A stretch of 64,000 nucleotides of DNA from Tenacibaculum sp. M341 (GTDB lineage Bacteria > Bacteroidota > Bacteroidia > Flavobacteriales > Flavobacteriaceae). How positions within the stretch are numbered: position 1 is the stretch's first letter; the number at the start of each line of letters is the position of its first letter. A program made the position numbers and the translations under genes. Of the stretch, positions 55,385 through 64,000 are shown in pieces. The notes below the pieces were generated by a model, which saw only the letters and a program-made list of their open reading frames with translations, did not search any database and was not told the origin of the DNA. The stretch is from NCBI RefSeq assembly GCF_004337695.1, contig NZ_SJXJ01000004.1:191678-255677 (forward strand), read 5' to 3'.

Positions 55385-58300
55385 ATGGAAGAAAAAGAAT
55401 TTTTTATAACAACTTGGCAAACTACAACAGATAACGAATCAATTACGATACCTACTATAGGGGGTGGGTATAATTACACTATTAGATGGGATGATAGTAA
55501 TATAGATGAAAGGGTAACAGGATCAGCAACATTTACATATAAAGAACCAGGTATTCATACAATAAAAATTGGAGGACAATTTCCTAGAATATATTTTAAT
55601 AATAAAGGAAATAAAGATAAAATGTTATCTATAGAGCAATGGGGGAGTATTCAATGGGAGACTTTTACAGGGGCTTTTTATGGATGTTCTAATTTGATAT
55701 TAAATACTTTAGATGTACCAGATTTATCAAGGGTGTCTGATATGAGTTTTATGTTTGCATTTACAAAGAAGTTGAACTCAGGTTTGAGTAAATGGAATGT
55801 AGAAAATGTTACTAACATGTCAAACATGTTTTTGTTTTCAGAAGGTTTTAATGCTGATATCAGTGATTGGAATGTTGTCAATGTTGAAAACATGTCTACC
55901 ATGTTTAGAGGTGCTGTTTCGTTTAATAGAGATTTAAGCAAATGGGGAGATAAAGTAGCTAAAGTTACTGATATGTCATCTATGTTTTATGGAGCAAAAG
56001 AGTTTAATGAAAATATCAGTAATTGGAATGTTAGTAGAGTCATTGACATGTCGTTTATGTTTTCTGGAGCAGAGAAATTTAATATAGATATCAGTGATTG
56101 GAATGTGGTTAATGTTGAAAACATGTCTGCTATGTTTCAATCAGCAAGTTCCTTTAGTGTTGATATAAGCGAATGGCAAGTGAATAAAGTTACTGATATG
56201 TCGTTTATGTTTTCTGGAACAGAAGAATTTAATGCTGATCTAAGTAAATGGAAGGATAAACTGGGAAAAGTTACCACAATGAAAGGTATGTTTCAGTCTA
56301 CCAAAAAGTTTAATGCTGATATAAGTGAATGGGACGTTAATAATGTTACCGATATGTCAGTTATGTTTTCAAGAGCAGAGGTTTTTAATGCTGATATAAG
56401 TAGATGGAATGTTAGTCGTGTTGTTGATATGGGTACAATGTTTCAGTCCACCAAAAAGTTTAATGCAGATATCAGTGAATGGGATGTAAGTAAAGTTAAG
56501 AACATGTCAGTTATGTTTTCTGGAGCAGAAGAGTTTAACGCAGATTTAAGCAAATGGAAGGATAAACTATGGAATGTTACTACTATGAAAGGTATGTTTC
56601 AGTCTACAAAGAAGTTTAATGCCGATATCAGTGAATGGAATGTAAGTAATGTAACGAATATGAGATTTATGTTTTCAAATTCATTATTATTTGATAGAGA
56701 TATTGGTAATTGGAATGTAGAAAATGTTAAAGATATGGGGGCTATGTTTAATAATTCAAAACTATCCACCACAAATTATGATGCATTATTAATAGGTTGG
56801 AGTAAATTGACCTTAGAGCCCAATGTAGGATTTGATGGAGGTAGAAGTAATTATTGTAAAGCAGAAGAAGCTAGAGCAGAAATAATTCGTAAATATAAAT
56901 GGGGTATTACAGATGATGGTAAAGATCTTTTATGTGGTAAACAAATCATTGATGTGTATACATCAACAATTACAGCCCAACCAACAGAAGTAATAGCTGA
57001 TGGTGTCTCTGTTTCAACAATAACTGTCCAGTTGTTAGATACAAATGGAGTTAAGGTTACAGAAGGAGGAGAGACAGTAACTATAAAAACTACTCTAGGA
57101 AATTTAAGTAATGTAACAGATAATTTAAACGGAACGTATACAGCTACCTTATCAAGTACTACATCAGGAAAAGCAGAAGTTTCTTTTTCTATTAAAGAGG
57201 AAGATAGTACAAATAAAGCCAATGTAAGTTTTGTAGAAGACACAGAGTCTTTTATAACAACTTGGCAAACTATAACAGACAATGAATCGATTACCATTCC
57301 TACAAGAGGAAGTGAGTATAATTACACAGTAGATTGGGGAGATGGTTTTACTGAGTCTGAACTCAGAGGAAATGCTACACATATATATGCAAAACCAGGA
57401 ATCTATACTGTTAAAATAAAAGGCAGTTTTCCTCAGATATTTTTTAATAATCAAGGAGATAAAGATAAAATATTAACCATTGAGCAATGGGGAATTATTC
57501 AATGGAAAGCTATGAATAATGCATTTCACGGTTGTTCTAATTTAACATCAAATGCTTCAGATGCTCCAGATTTATCTTTAGTTACTACTACGTATGGAAT
57601 GTTCAATCAAGCTACTTCATTTAATGCTGATTTAAATGATTGGGATGTGAGTAATGTTACTAATATGTCGTTAATGTTTGCATATGCATCTATTTTTAAT
57701 GGAGATATAAGTAATTGGGATGTAAAGAGTAGTAAATATATGTCAGGAATGTTTTGGCACGCGTCAATGTTTAATCAAGACATAAGTAACTGGAATGTAA
57801 GTGGAGTTATAGATATGTCACTTATGTTTTATTTTGCTGTTAAATTCAATAAGGATTTAAGTAAATGGAATGAGAAAGTAAGTCAAGTTGAACTTATGGG
57901 TAATATGTTTGGAAATGCTATTTTGTTTGATGGAAACATTGGAGGTTGGAATGTTAATAACGTTACTCATATGTCTTCAATGTTTAACGGAGCAAAAGCA
58001 TTTAATTCAGATATAAGTAACTGGAATGTAAGTAAAGTTGAAAACATGAATTTTATGTTTTCTGGAGCAATTTCATTTAATCGAGATTTGAGCAAATGGA
58101 ATGTCTCTAAAGTTACTAATATGAGATGTATGTTTCAAGGGGCTAAAAAATTTAATGCAAACTTAAATGATTGGAACGTTAGTGAAGTAACAGATATGGA
58201 TTGTATGTTTGCTAGTGCTTCTGAATTTAGTAGTGATTTGTATAAATGGAAAGATAAATTAGGAAAAGTAGAGAGGATGTCTCAAATGTTTTCTAATACT

Positions 58301-59569
58301 GAAGTATTCAATTCGGATATAAGTACTTGGGATGTTAGTAATGTAATTGATATGAATGCAATGTTTTTTAATGCTAAATCTTTTAATCAAGATATTAGTA
58401 ATTGGAATGTTGGAAATGTTACTAATATGCATAGAATGTTTATGTCTGCTAGTTCTTTCGATCAAGATATAGGAGATTGGAATGTAAGTAATGTTATAGA
58501 TATGTCTGAAATGTTTAAATCAGCAAAACTTTCTACAGAAAACTATGATGCCTCTTTGATAGGGTGGAGTAAACAAAAATTACAAGAAAATGTTCCTTTT
58601 GACGGAGGAAATAGCAATTACTGTGATGGAGAGAAAGCAAGGGAAGATATTATTTCTAAATTCAATTGGACGATTACAGATTCAGGAAGAGATATAGCTT
58701 GTGTTCAATTAGATTTAACTAAATCAACCATTACAGCACTTCCGCAAAATGTAAATATTAATAAGGGTAAATCCTCTTTGATAACTGTTCAGTTGAAAGA
58801 CGAATTAGGAAATAGTTTTACAAGATCTACTGAGTTGGTAAGTATTGCTTCAACAAAAGGAGTTGTAAATACTATTCAAAATTTAGGAAATGGACTTTAC
58901 CAAACGCAATTAAGAGACGATTCTGTAGGTACCGCAATCGTTTCTTATAAAGTCGGAGAAGAAAATGGAATCCAAAATGCTTTAGTAAGTTTTTATAAAC
59001 CATTAGGATGCCAAATAGCTTTTAATATTAAGGCAGATCAAGATATAACAGGAGCAAAAGGTAGATACAGGTTAGTTTCTAATTCAGAAGCAAGAAGTGA
59101 AACCTCTTGGAATGTGTTTGATATACTTGATTTTAATAATTCGCTAACTCCTTTAATTAGAGAGGAAGGAGAGTATCAATTGGAGGTTATGATTAAAGGT
59201 TTGAATGGAGTTTGGACAGATTGGTATTCGCATTCATCGTTTATAATTAATGATTGCCAAGCGGTTGAAGGTGCTTCTGTAGAGGTTTATAAGGGGGATT
59301 GTAAGGCTGTAATTCGAGGTAAAATCAAACTCTTTTTTGAGAATAATGATGCTGGAATTAAGTTGTATAAAGATGCGAGTTTAAGAATTCCTTTTGACGG
59401 AAATGATGAGTCTTATGTGGTTCTTGATGAGGTTTCAGAATCAGATGCAAGTAGAGAGGTTGCTGTAGTTAAAACAGTTGTTTTTAATGTAAGTAATGAG
59501 GGGATTGTTTCTAATTTGCGTCCTTGTAGTTTAGGTGATGTTTCTGATAATGTTGAAGATGAATCTTAA
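55385..59569 (+). CDS. Giant DUF285 (BspA-like) repeat protein 2 without signal peptide
   Basis: 1394 residues, paralogue of the preceding gene (MEEKEFFITTWQTTTDNESI; same PKD-like start, DUF285 array to about residue 460, Ig-like module to about 615, second PKD-like unit and array to about 1050, second Ig-like module, then GAKGRYRLV ... LNGVWTDWYSHSSFIINDC at about 1209-1291 and a short acidic tail). Its DUF285 units differ: many read FNADISEWDVNNVTDMSVMF, and some carry an inserted KDKLGK. Again no signal peptide. Differences are concentrated in the repeat faces while the ends are conserved, as expected for alternative receptor-binding or decoration proteins on one scaffold. Confidence 0.75.
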   Translation: MEEKEFFITTWQTTTDNESITIPTIGGGYNYTIRWDDSNIDERVTGSATFTYKEPGIHTIKIGGQFPRIYFNNKGNKDKMLSIEQWGSIQWETFTGAFYGCSNLILNTLDVPDLSRVSDMSFMFAFTKKLNSGLSKWNVENVTNMSNMFLFSEGFNADISDWNVVNVENMSTMFRGAVSFNRDLSKWGDKVAKVTDMSSMFYGAKEFNENISNWNVSRVIDMSFMFSGAEKFNIDISDWNVVNVENMSAMFQSASSFSVDISEWQVNKVTDMSFMFSGTEEFNADLSKWKDKLGKVTTMKGMFQSTKKFNADISEWDVNNVTDMSVMFSRAEVFNADISRWNVSRVVDMGTMFQSTKKFNADISEWDVSKVKNMSVMFSGAEEFNADLSKWKDKLWNVTTMKGMFQSTKKFNADISEWNVSNVTNMRFMFSNSLLFDRDIGNWNVENVKDMGAMFNNSKLSTTNYDALLIGWSKLTLEPNVGFDGGRSNYCKAEEARAEIIRKYKWGITDDGKDLLCGKQIIDVYTSTITAQPTEVIADGVSVSTITVQLLDTNGVKVTEGGETVTIKTTLGNLSNVTDNLNGTYTATLSSTTSGKAEVSFSIKEEDSTNKANVSFVEDTESFITTWQTITDNESITIPTRGSEYNYTVDWGDGFTESELRGNATHIYAKPGIYTVKIKGSFPQIFFNNQGDKDKILTIEQWGIIQWKAMNNAFHGCSNLTSNASDAPDLSLVTTTYGMFNQATSFNADLNDWDVSNVTNMSLMFAYASIFNGDISNWDVKSSKYMSGMFWHASMFNQDISNWNVSGVIDMSLMFYFAVKFNKDLSKWNEKVSQVELMGNMFGNAILFDGNIGGWNVNNVTHMSSMFNGAKAFNSDISNWNVSKVENMNFMFSGAISFNRDLSKWNVSKVTNMRCMFQGAKKFNANLNDWNVSEVTDMDCMFASASEFSSDLYKWKDKLGKVERMSQMFSNTEVFNSDISTWDVSNVIDMNAMFFNAKSFNQDISNWNVGNVTNMHRMFMSASSFDQDIGDWNVSNVIDMSEMFKSAKLSTENYDASLIGWSKQKLQENVPFDGGNSNYCDGEKAREDIISKFNWTITDSGRDIACVQLDLTKSTITALPQNVNINKGKSSLITVQLKDELGNSFTRSTELVSIASTKGVVNTIQNLGNGLYQTQLRDDSVGTAIVSYKVGEENGIQNALVSFYKPLGCQIAFNIKADQDITGAKGRYRLVSNSEARSETSWNVFDILDFNNSLTPLIREEGEYQLEVMIKGLNGVWTDWYSHSSFIINDCQAVEGASVEVYKGDCKAVIRGKIKLFFENNDAGIKLYKDASLRIPFDGNDESYVVLDEVSESDASREVAVVKTVVFNVSNEGIVSNLRPCSLGDVSDNVEDES
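55730..58530 (+). repeat. DUF285 arrays of the second gene
   Basis: About 75-bp units at 55730-56770 and 57580-58530 with variants 84 bp long where KDKLGKVT-type insertions occur. The unit FQSTKKFNADISEW appears three times almost unchanged (near 56290, 56440 and 56590). Confidence 0.85.
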
Positions 59570-59591
59570 GCAATAAATTAAATGATAATAA

Positions 59592-59624
59592 AAAAAGCTG
59601 TCTAAAATTTTTAGACAGCTTTTT
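59592..59624. terminator. Bidirectional terminator at the end of the eCIS locus
   Basis: Perfect 15-bp stem AAAAAGCTGTCTAAA (59592-59606), loop ATT, TTTAGACAGCTTTTT (59610-59624), with A and T runs on the two sides. It separates the DUF285 gene from the convergent BON-LysM gene. Confidence 0.92.
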
Positions 59625-59646
59625 GCTTTTGGTTATATATTTTCAA

Positions 59647-60117
59647 TTAGTCCACTAAAGGTGGAATTCTTAATACTTGACCAGGATAAATTTTATCAGG
59701 GTGAGATAACATTGGTTTGTTAGCTTCAAAAATTACAGGATACTTCATCGCATCGCCATAAAATTCTTTAGCTATTTTACCTAAAGTATCTCCACTCATC
59801 ACAGTATGGAATTGTGCCATTTCTTCAACAGCAACTTCTTCTACTTCAGCAACAGTCATGTTATCTTCAACAGTAGCAATACCTTCAGTATTACCAACCA
59901 CTAAAACAACTTTTTCTTTAGTCGCTAAATCAGCAGCTTCTCCTGTAATAGTTGCTTTGTCATCATCAACACTAACATTTAAATCAGCTACTGATAATTC
60001 TAATGCATTTACAGCATCAACTAGTTTTCCAGCTTTTTCTGCAGCTTCTTCTTCAGTAGTTTTACCTATTCCGAAAACTTTAGCACCTGCATTTTTAATA
60101 AATGAAAATAAACCCAT
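59647..60117 (-). CDS. BON-LysM protein (Kbp/YgaU-like)
   Basis: 156 residues. N-terminal MGLFSFIKNAGAKVFGIGK, then a BON domain (about residues 28-92, LNVSVDDDKATITGEAADLA, VVLVVGNTEGIATVEDNM) and a C-terminal LysM (about 103-154, HTVMSGDTLGKIAKEFYGDA, IYPGQVLRIPP). The same two-domain layout and size as E. coli Kbp (YgaU), a cytoplasmic potassium-binding protein. No signal peptide. Not obviously linked to the eCIS; an ordinary chromosomal gene. Confidence 0.9.
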   Translation of the reverse strand: MGLFSFIKNAGAKVFGIGKTTEEEAAEKAGKLVDAVNALELSVADLNVSVDDDKATITGEAADLATKEKVVLVVGNTEGIATVEDNMTVAEVEEVAVEEMAQFHTVMSGDTLGKIAKEFYGDAMKYPVIFEANKPMLSHPDKIYPGQVLRIPPLVD

Positions 60118-60197
60118 TCTTTTAATTTTTTGTTATTAATATTTGTTCTATTGTATAAGCAATATACAAATTTTATACCATAAAATTATTTTTTAAT

Positions 60198-61238
60198 CTA
60201 TTCAAAAGAGTTCCAACCTTGAGCTTTTAATTTAATTTGCTGATTAGCACGAGTTATTAAATTTTTACCAACGTTTTCTTCAGTAATATGACCAATGACA
60301 GTAAAATTTGGATTTCCTTTTAATTTGTCAAAATCATCCATAGAAATGGTAAAAAGTAACTCATAATCTTCACCACCACTTAAAGCTACCATAGTAGAAT
60401 CTATTTCAAATTCCTCGCAGGTTGAAATCACTTGAGGATCTAAAGGAAGCTTGTCTTCGTAAATATTGCAACCAACTTTGCTTTGTGTACAAATGTGCAT
60501 TATTTCTGAAGATAAACCATCAGAAATATCAATCATAGATGTTGGTTTAATATCTAGGTCTTTTAATAATTTTACCACATCTTTTCTAGCTTCAGGTTTT
60601 AGTTGACGTTCAACTAGGTATGAGTAAGCTTCTAAGTCTGGTTGACTTTGAGGGTTTACTTTAAAAACTTCTTTTTCTCTTTCTAAAACTTGTAATCCAA
60701 GATAAGCACCGCCAATATCACCTGTTACAACAATTAAATCATTAGGTTTTGCACCATCTCTATATACAATATCTTCTTTTTTAGCACTTCCCAATGCTGT
60801 AATAGAAATAAGTATTCCTTTGGTAGAAGAAGTAGTATCACCTCCAATTAAATCAACTTTATAAGTATCACAAGCTAATTGAATTCCTGTATATAATTCT
60901 TCTAAAGCCTCTAAAGGAAATCTATTAGAAACAGCTAAAGAAACAGTTATTTGTGTAGCTTCTGCATTCATAGCATATACATCTGATAAATTTACCATCA
61001 CAGCTTTATATCCTAAATGTTTTAGAGGTACATAGCTAAGATCAAAATGTACGCCTTCAACTAAAAGATCAGTCGTAATTAAGGTTTCATTCGCATCAGA
61101 AATCACTGCACAATCATCACCAATTCCTTTTTTTGTTGTTTCCTGACCTACTTTAAAGTATTTTGTTAAATGATCTATCAAACCAAATTCTCCTAATTCA
61201 GCTAAAGATGTTGCCTTTTTATTTTTGTCTTCTAACAT
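60198..61238 (-). CDS. thiL: Thiamine-monophosphate kinase
   Basis: 346 residues. ThiL phosphorylates thiamine monophosphate to thiamine diphosphate using ATP, the last step of thiamine cofactor synthesis. AIR synthase-like family motifs: ELGEFGLIDHL, KKGIGDDCAVI, ITTDLLVEGVHFDLSYVP, AVMVNLSDVYAMNAEATQIT, VDLIGGDTTSSTKGI, MIDISDGLSSEIMHIC and VALSGGEDYELLFTI. Usual length. About 80 bp upstream of the Kbp-like gene on the same strand; no clear promoter seen. Confidence 0.95.
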   Translation of the reverse strand: MLEDKNKKATSLAELGEFGLIDHLTKYFKVGQETTKKGIGDDCAVISDANETLITTDLLVEGVHFDLSYVPLKHLGYKAVMVNLSDVYAMNAEATQITVSLAVSNRFPLEALEELYTGIQLACDTYKVDLIGGDTTSSTKGILISITALGSAKKEDIVYRDGAKPNDLIVVTGDIGGAYLGLQVLEREKEVFKVNPQSQPDLEAYSYLVERQLKPEARKDVVKLLKDLDIKPTSMIDISDGLSSEIMHICTQSKVGCNIYEDKLPLDPQVISTCEEFEIDSTMVALSGGEDYELLFTISMDDFDKLKGNPNFTVIGHITEENVGKNLITRANQQIKLKAQGWNSFE

Positions 61239-61267
61239 GTTGCAAAGATAAAATGTTAAATTTATTC

Positions 61268-61281
61268 ATTAGTTGACTAAT
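61268..61281. promoter_or_regulatory. Palindrome between thiL and the lipoprotein operon
   Basis: ATTAGT-TG-ACTAAT lies in the 107-bp divergent gap. A TTG inside it and TAACTTCG about 23 bp further could be a weak Bacteroidota promoter for the plus-strand gene. Short, so chance is possible. Confidence 0.25.
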
Positions 61282-61345
61282 TGAATAAAAAATATTTATA
61301 ACTTCGTAATGTAACTAATTTACAAACCCTTAAACCTTTCTTAAC

Positions 61346-62659
61346 ATGAAAAAAATAATTCTTCTATCGTTATTTGCTATTTTCATATTCTCATGCTCTT
61401 CAGATGATCCAACACCAAATAACCCGCCAGATATGGGAGATACTGGAGGTGATTCAGGTGGAGATGACGGCGGAGACGATAACACAGGAGGAGACGGAGA
61501 TGATGGAAGTGGAGATTCAGGAGGTACAAGAACACTTTGTGTGAACGGTTTTGCAGGATCTTATCCTTGTAACGATTATGATTTAATGGCTGTAATCGAT
61601 AATGCAACATTAGCTGGTTCTGCTAGTAGTTCAGGAAGTGATATTTGGGGATGGACAGATGCTACAACATCTAAAGAATATGCAATAATTTGTATGTCTA
61701 ATACAACGGCTTTTGTAGATGTAACAGATCCAATTAATCCGGTATTTTTAGGTAGATTAAATTCAAGTGCAGGAAGTAATTCTTGGAGAGATGCTAAAGT
61801 TTATGGAAACTATGTTTACATTGTTGCGGATAATGTTGGATCTCATGGTATGCAGGTTTTTGATTTAACTAAGCTAAGAAATGTAACTTCACCAGTAAAC
61901 TTTACTGCTGACACAGTTTATACTGGAGTAGGTAGTTGTCATAATATTGTAATAAACGAAAGTAAAGGCATGGCATACTTAGTTGGATGTAGAAGTGCCA
62001 ATGGAGGAGGTCCTATTTTTATAGATATTTCTGATCCGTTAAATCCAACTTCATTAGGCAATTACAGTGGAGATGGATATTCTCACGATGCTCAGGTTGT
62101 TACTTATAATGGTCCAGATGCAGAGCATGCAGGTAAGGAAATTTATATTGGTAGTAATGAGAATGAAGTAGTGGTTTTAGATGTTACAGATAAAGCAAAT
62201 GTGACTAAAATTTCTTCAATTAGCTATCCTCAAATAGGATATACACATCAAGGTTGGTTTACAGATAATCAAGAGTACTTTATTTTAGGAGATGAAACTG
62301 ACGAACAAAGTTTCGGATTTAATACTCGTACCTTAATTTTTGATTTGAGAGATTTAGATAATCCTGTTTTATCTTCTACTTATACAGGAGAAACGCGCGC
62401 AATAGATCATAATGGATATGTAAAAGGAAACTTATATTATATGGCTAACTATAGGGCAGGAATACGTGTTTTAGATATTTCAAATATTTCAGCAGCTACA
62501 AACTCTATGGACGAAGTTGGTTTCTTTGATACGTATCCAAGCAATGACAATGCTTCATTTAATGGAGCATGGAGTGTGTATCCGTATTTTGCTAGTGGAA
62601 ATATCATTATAAGTGATATTGAAAGAGGTTTATTTATAGTTAGAAAATCAGGAACTTAA
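61346..62659 (+). CDS. Choice-of-anchor B family surface lipoprotein with LVIVD-type propeller
   Basis: 437 residues. Lipobox FIFSC with Cys17 followed by SSDD, close to the Bacteroidota export signal for lipoproteins displayed on the cell surface. Then a Gly/Asp-rich linker (about residues 25-60) and a seven-bladed-type propeller made of LVIVD-like repeats (FVDVTDPINPVFLGRLNSS, FIDISDPLNPTSLGNYSGDG, VVLDVTDKANVTKISSISYP, RVLDISNISAATNSMDEVGF). GFAGSYPCNDYDLMA matches the start of TIGR04312-type proteins. Function unknown; 2 bp before the next lipoprotein gene. Confidence 0.85.
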   Translation: MKKIILLSLFAIFIFSCSSDDPTPNNPPDMGDTGGDSGGDDGGDDNTGGDGDDGSGDSGGTRTLCVNGFAGSYPCNDYDLMAVIDNATLAGSASSSGSDIWGWTDATTSKEYAIICMSNTTAFVDVTDPINPVFLGRLNSSAGSNSWRDAKVYGNYVYIVADNVGSHGMQVFDLTKLRNVTSPVNFTADTVYTGVGSCHNIVINESKGMAYLVGCRSANGGGPIFIDISDPLNPTSLGNYSGDGYSHDAQVVTYNGPDAEHAGKEIYIGSNENEVVVLDVTDKANVTKISSISYPQIGYTHQGWFTDNQEYFILGDETDEQSFGFNTRTLIFDLRDLDNPVLSSTYTGETRAIDHNGYVKGNLYYMANYRAGIRVLDISNISAATNSMDEVGFFDTYPSNDNASFNGAWSVYPYFASGNIIISDIERGLFIVRKSGT

Positions 62660-62661
62660 TT

Positions 62662-63969
62662 TTGAGAGGAATAACTATTCTAATACTTATCGTACTTTTT
62701 GGATGTTCTGAAGAGAAAATAGTACCCCAAAAAGAAGTTAAAATTGATTTTGTTAAAACGGTAGGAGGTTCCAGAAATGAAGTGGGAAGTTCTGTAGTAA
62801 GTACTCAAGATAATGGTTATATTATTTTGGGATATGCAGATAGTAATGATGGTGATTTAAACTTTAAAACTACTACAGATTCTGATTATTTTGTATTAAA
62901 ATATAATGCAAATGACGAATTAGAATGGTCTAAAGTTTACGGAGGATCTAAAGATGATAGAGGGCTGCAAATAATTCAAACTTCCGACAACGGATTTGCA
63001 GTTTTTGGTTTTAGCGAGAGTGATGATAATGATGTTACTGTAAATAATGGTAATTCTGACTTTTGGATCACAAAATTGAATACTTCAGGAAACATAGTTT
63101 GGGAAAAATCGTTTGGCTTTTCTGGAAGAGATAATGGTAGTTCTTTAATAGCAACTTCAGATAATGGCTTTCTACTTGTAGGAGAATTAGATATAACTGC
63201 TTCTGGAGGAATGGGAAGATCTAGTTCAAACAACAATCGTCATGCAGGAGGAGATTATTGGGCAATAAAATTAAATTCTTCTGGAGATAAAGAATGGAGC
63301 AATTTTTATGGAGGTAATTTTACTGAAACTCCTCAAGACGTAGTTCAAACAACCGATGGATTCATTATTACAGGTTTTTCGGATAGTATTGATGTAGATA
63401 TTTCTAATAATAAAGGAACTTATGACTTTTGGGTTGTAAAAATAGATAACCAAGGAAAATTAATTTGGGAAAAATCATTTGGAGGTACTCAAATTGATGA
63501 ATCTTACGGTATAGAAAAAACAAATGATGGAAATTTTGTTATAGTTGGTAGTACTAGAAGTAGTGATACAGACGTTTCAAGTAATAGTGGAGGTGGAGAA
63601 TTATGGTTGATAAAAATCTCTTCAGAAGGCAAACTTATTTGGGAGAAAACTTTTGGAGGTGCTAGTTTTGATGTTGGTAGAGCAATACATAAAACGAACA
63701 ATGGAGATTTATTAATAGGAGGTAGCTCAAGAAGTACGAATGACGGATTTTCGAATAATGGAGAAAATGATGCTTGGGTTTTTAAAATTTCTTCTGAAGG
63801 TAATTTAATTTGGCAGAAATTTATAGGGGGCAGTAAGCTAGACTTCCTTTACGATATTACAGAGTTACAAGATGAATCTATTGTTGCAGTTGGGGAAAGT
63901 ACCAGTAACGATTTAGATATACCAGAAAACAAAGGTTTTTCAGATTTATTAATCATCAAAATAAAATAA
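62662..63969 (+). CDS. Surface lipoprotein with beta-propeller repeats
   Basis: 435 residues starting at TTG (no ATG is present before the lipobox). Lipobox LFGC with Cys15 followed by SEE, again like the surface-lipoprotein signal. The rest is about six repeats of 60-70 residues with QTSDNGFAVFGFSES, DFWITKLNTSGNIVWEKSFG-like motifs, which form a propeller. The TTG start, 2 bp after the previous stop, suggests translational coupling. Function unknown. Confidence 0.8.
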   Translation: MRGITILILIVLFGCSEEKIVPQKEVKIDFVKTVGGSRNEVGSSVVSTQDNGYIILGYADSNDGDLNFKTTTDSDYFVLKYNANDELEWSKVYGGSKDDRGLQIIQTSDNGFAVFGFSESDDNDVTVNNGNSDFWITKLNTSGNIVWEKSFGFSGRDNGSSLIATSDNGFLLVGELDITASGGMGRSSSNNNRHAGGDYWAIKLNSSGDKEWSNFYGGNFTETPQDVVQTTDGFIITGFSDSIDVDISNNKGTYDFWVVKIDNQGKLIWEKSFGGTQIDESYGIEKTNDGNFVIVGSTRSSDTDVSSNSGGGELWLIKISSEGKLIWEKTFGGASFDVGRAIHKTNNGDLLIGGSSRSTNDGFSNNGENDAWVFKISSEGNLIWQKFIGGSKLDFLYDITELQDESIVAVGESTSNDLDIPENKGFSDLLIIKIK

Positions 63970-63972
63970 AAA

Positions 63973-64000
63973 ATGATCAAAAAAGCGTCTATACTTTTAA
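63973..64000 (+). CDS. Start of a further gene cut by the window edge
   Basis: ATG at 63973, 3 bp after the previous stop, giving MIKKASILL before the window ends. It looks like the beginning of a signal peptide and is probably the third gene of the lipoprotein operon. Nothing more can be said. Confidence 0.5.

Overview
The window is AT-rich and comes from a member of the Bacteroidota, most likely a (probably marine) Flavobacteriaceae. The evidence is type IX secretion system (T9SS) proteins, a gliding-type C-terminal sorting domain, PorP/SprF and PorE-like proteins, Bacteroidota-type lipoprotein leaders, a TAnnTTTG promoter element and weak ribosome binding sites. No rRNA, tRNA, CRISPR array or transposase was seen. 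The genus cannot be fixed from the sequence.

Layout. (1) 1-7346: the 3' part of a giant repeat adhesin with a T9SS type B sorting domain, followed by a PorP/SprF-family outer-membrane protein and a PorE-like OmpA protein, which look like its secretion partners. (2) 7455-9242: btaA-btaB, a two-gene operon for betaine lipid (DGTS) synthesis, ending in a strong terminator. (3) 9517-59569: a very large extracellular contractile injection system (eCIS, Afp/PVC/AlgoCIS-like) locus. (4) 59647-64000: a BON-LysM protein (Kbp-like), thiL, and surface lipoprotein genes.

The eCIS locus has several transcription blocks. Block A (9738-18483) holds the AAA+ ATPase, two large candidate cargo proteins that share a short N-terminal leader motif, and a small partner gene behind each. 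The second cargo ends in a His-Me finger (DNA/RNA non-specific endonuclease-like) domain. Block B (18739-23968) holds a long tail fibre with tandem His-rich repeats and an S74 self-cleaving chaperone, plus two small proteins, and ends in a GC-rich terminator. A 2-oxoglutarate oxygenase-like gene follows. Block C, on the minus strand (24869-27403), holds the tape measure protein and a small cysteine-rich protein. Block D (27755-49778) is the particle operon: DUF4255 cap protein, an unknown protein, sheath-tube-sheath-tube, tube initiator, DUF5908 mini-protein, LysM hub protein, VgrG-like spike, PAAR tip, gp25, baseplate J, a second baseplate wedge and two large baseplate-associated Ig/PKD proteins. 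Block E (49938-59569) holds two giant DUF285 (BspA-like) repeat proteins without signal peptides. They share a C-terminal module with the last baseplate-associated protein of block D.

Taken together the locus encodes a complete contractile particle. There is no capsid, terminase, integrase or lysis gene, so it is not a prophage, and no TssJLM membrane complex, so it is not a classical type VI system. The most unusual points are the shared cargo leader, the alternating cargo-partner arrangement, the leaderless DUF285 proteins tied to the particle by a shared module, and an internally duplicated insertion in one of the two sheaths.
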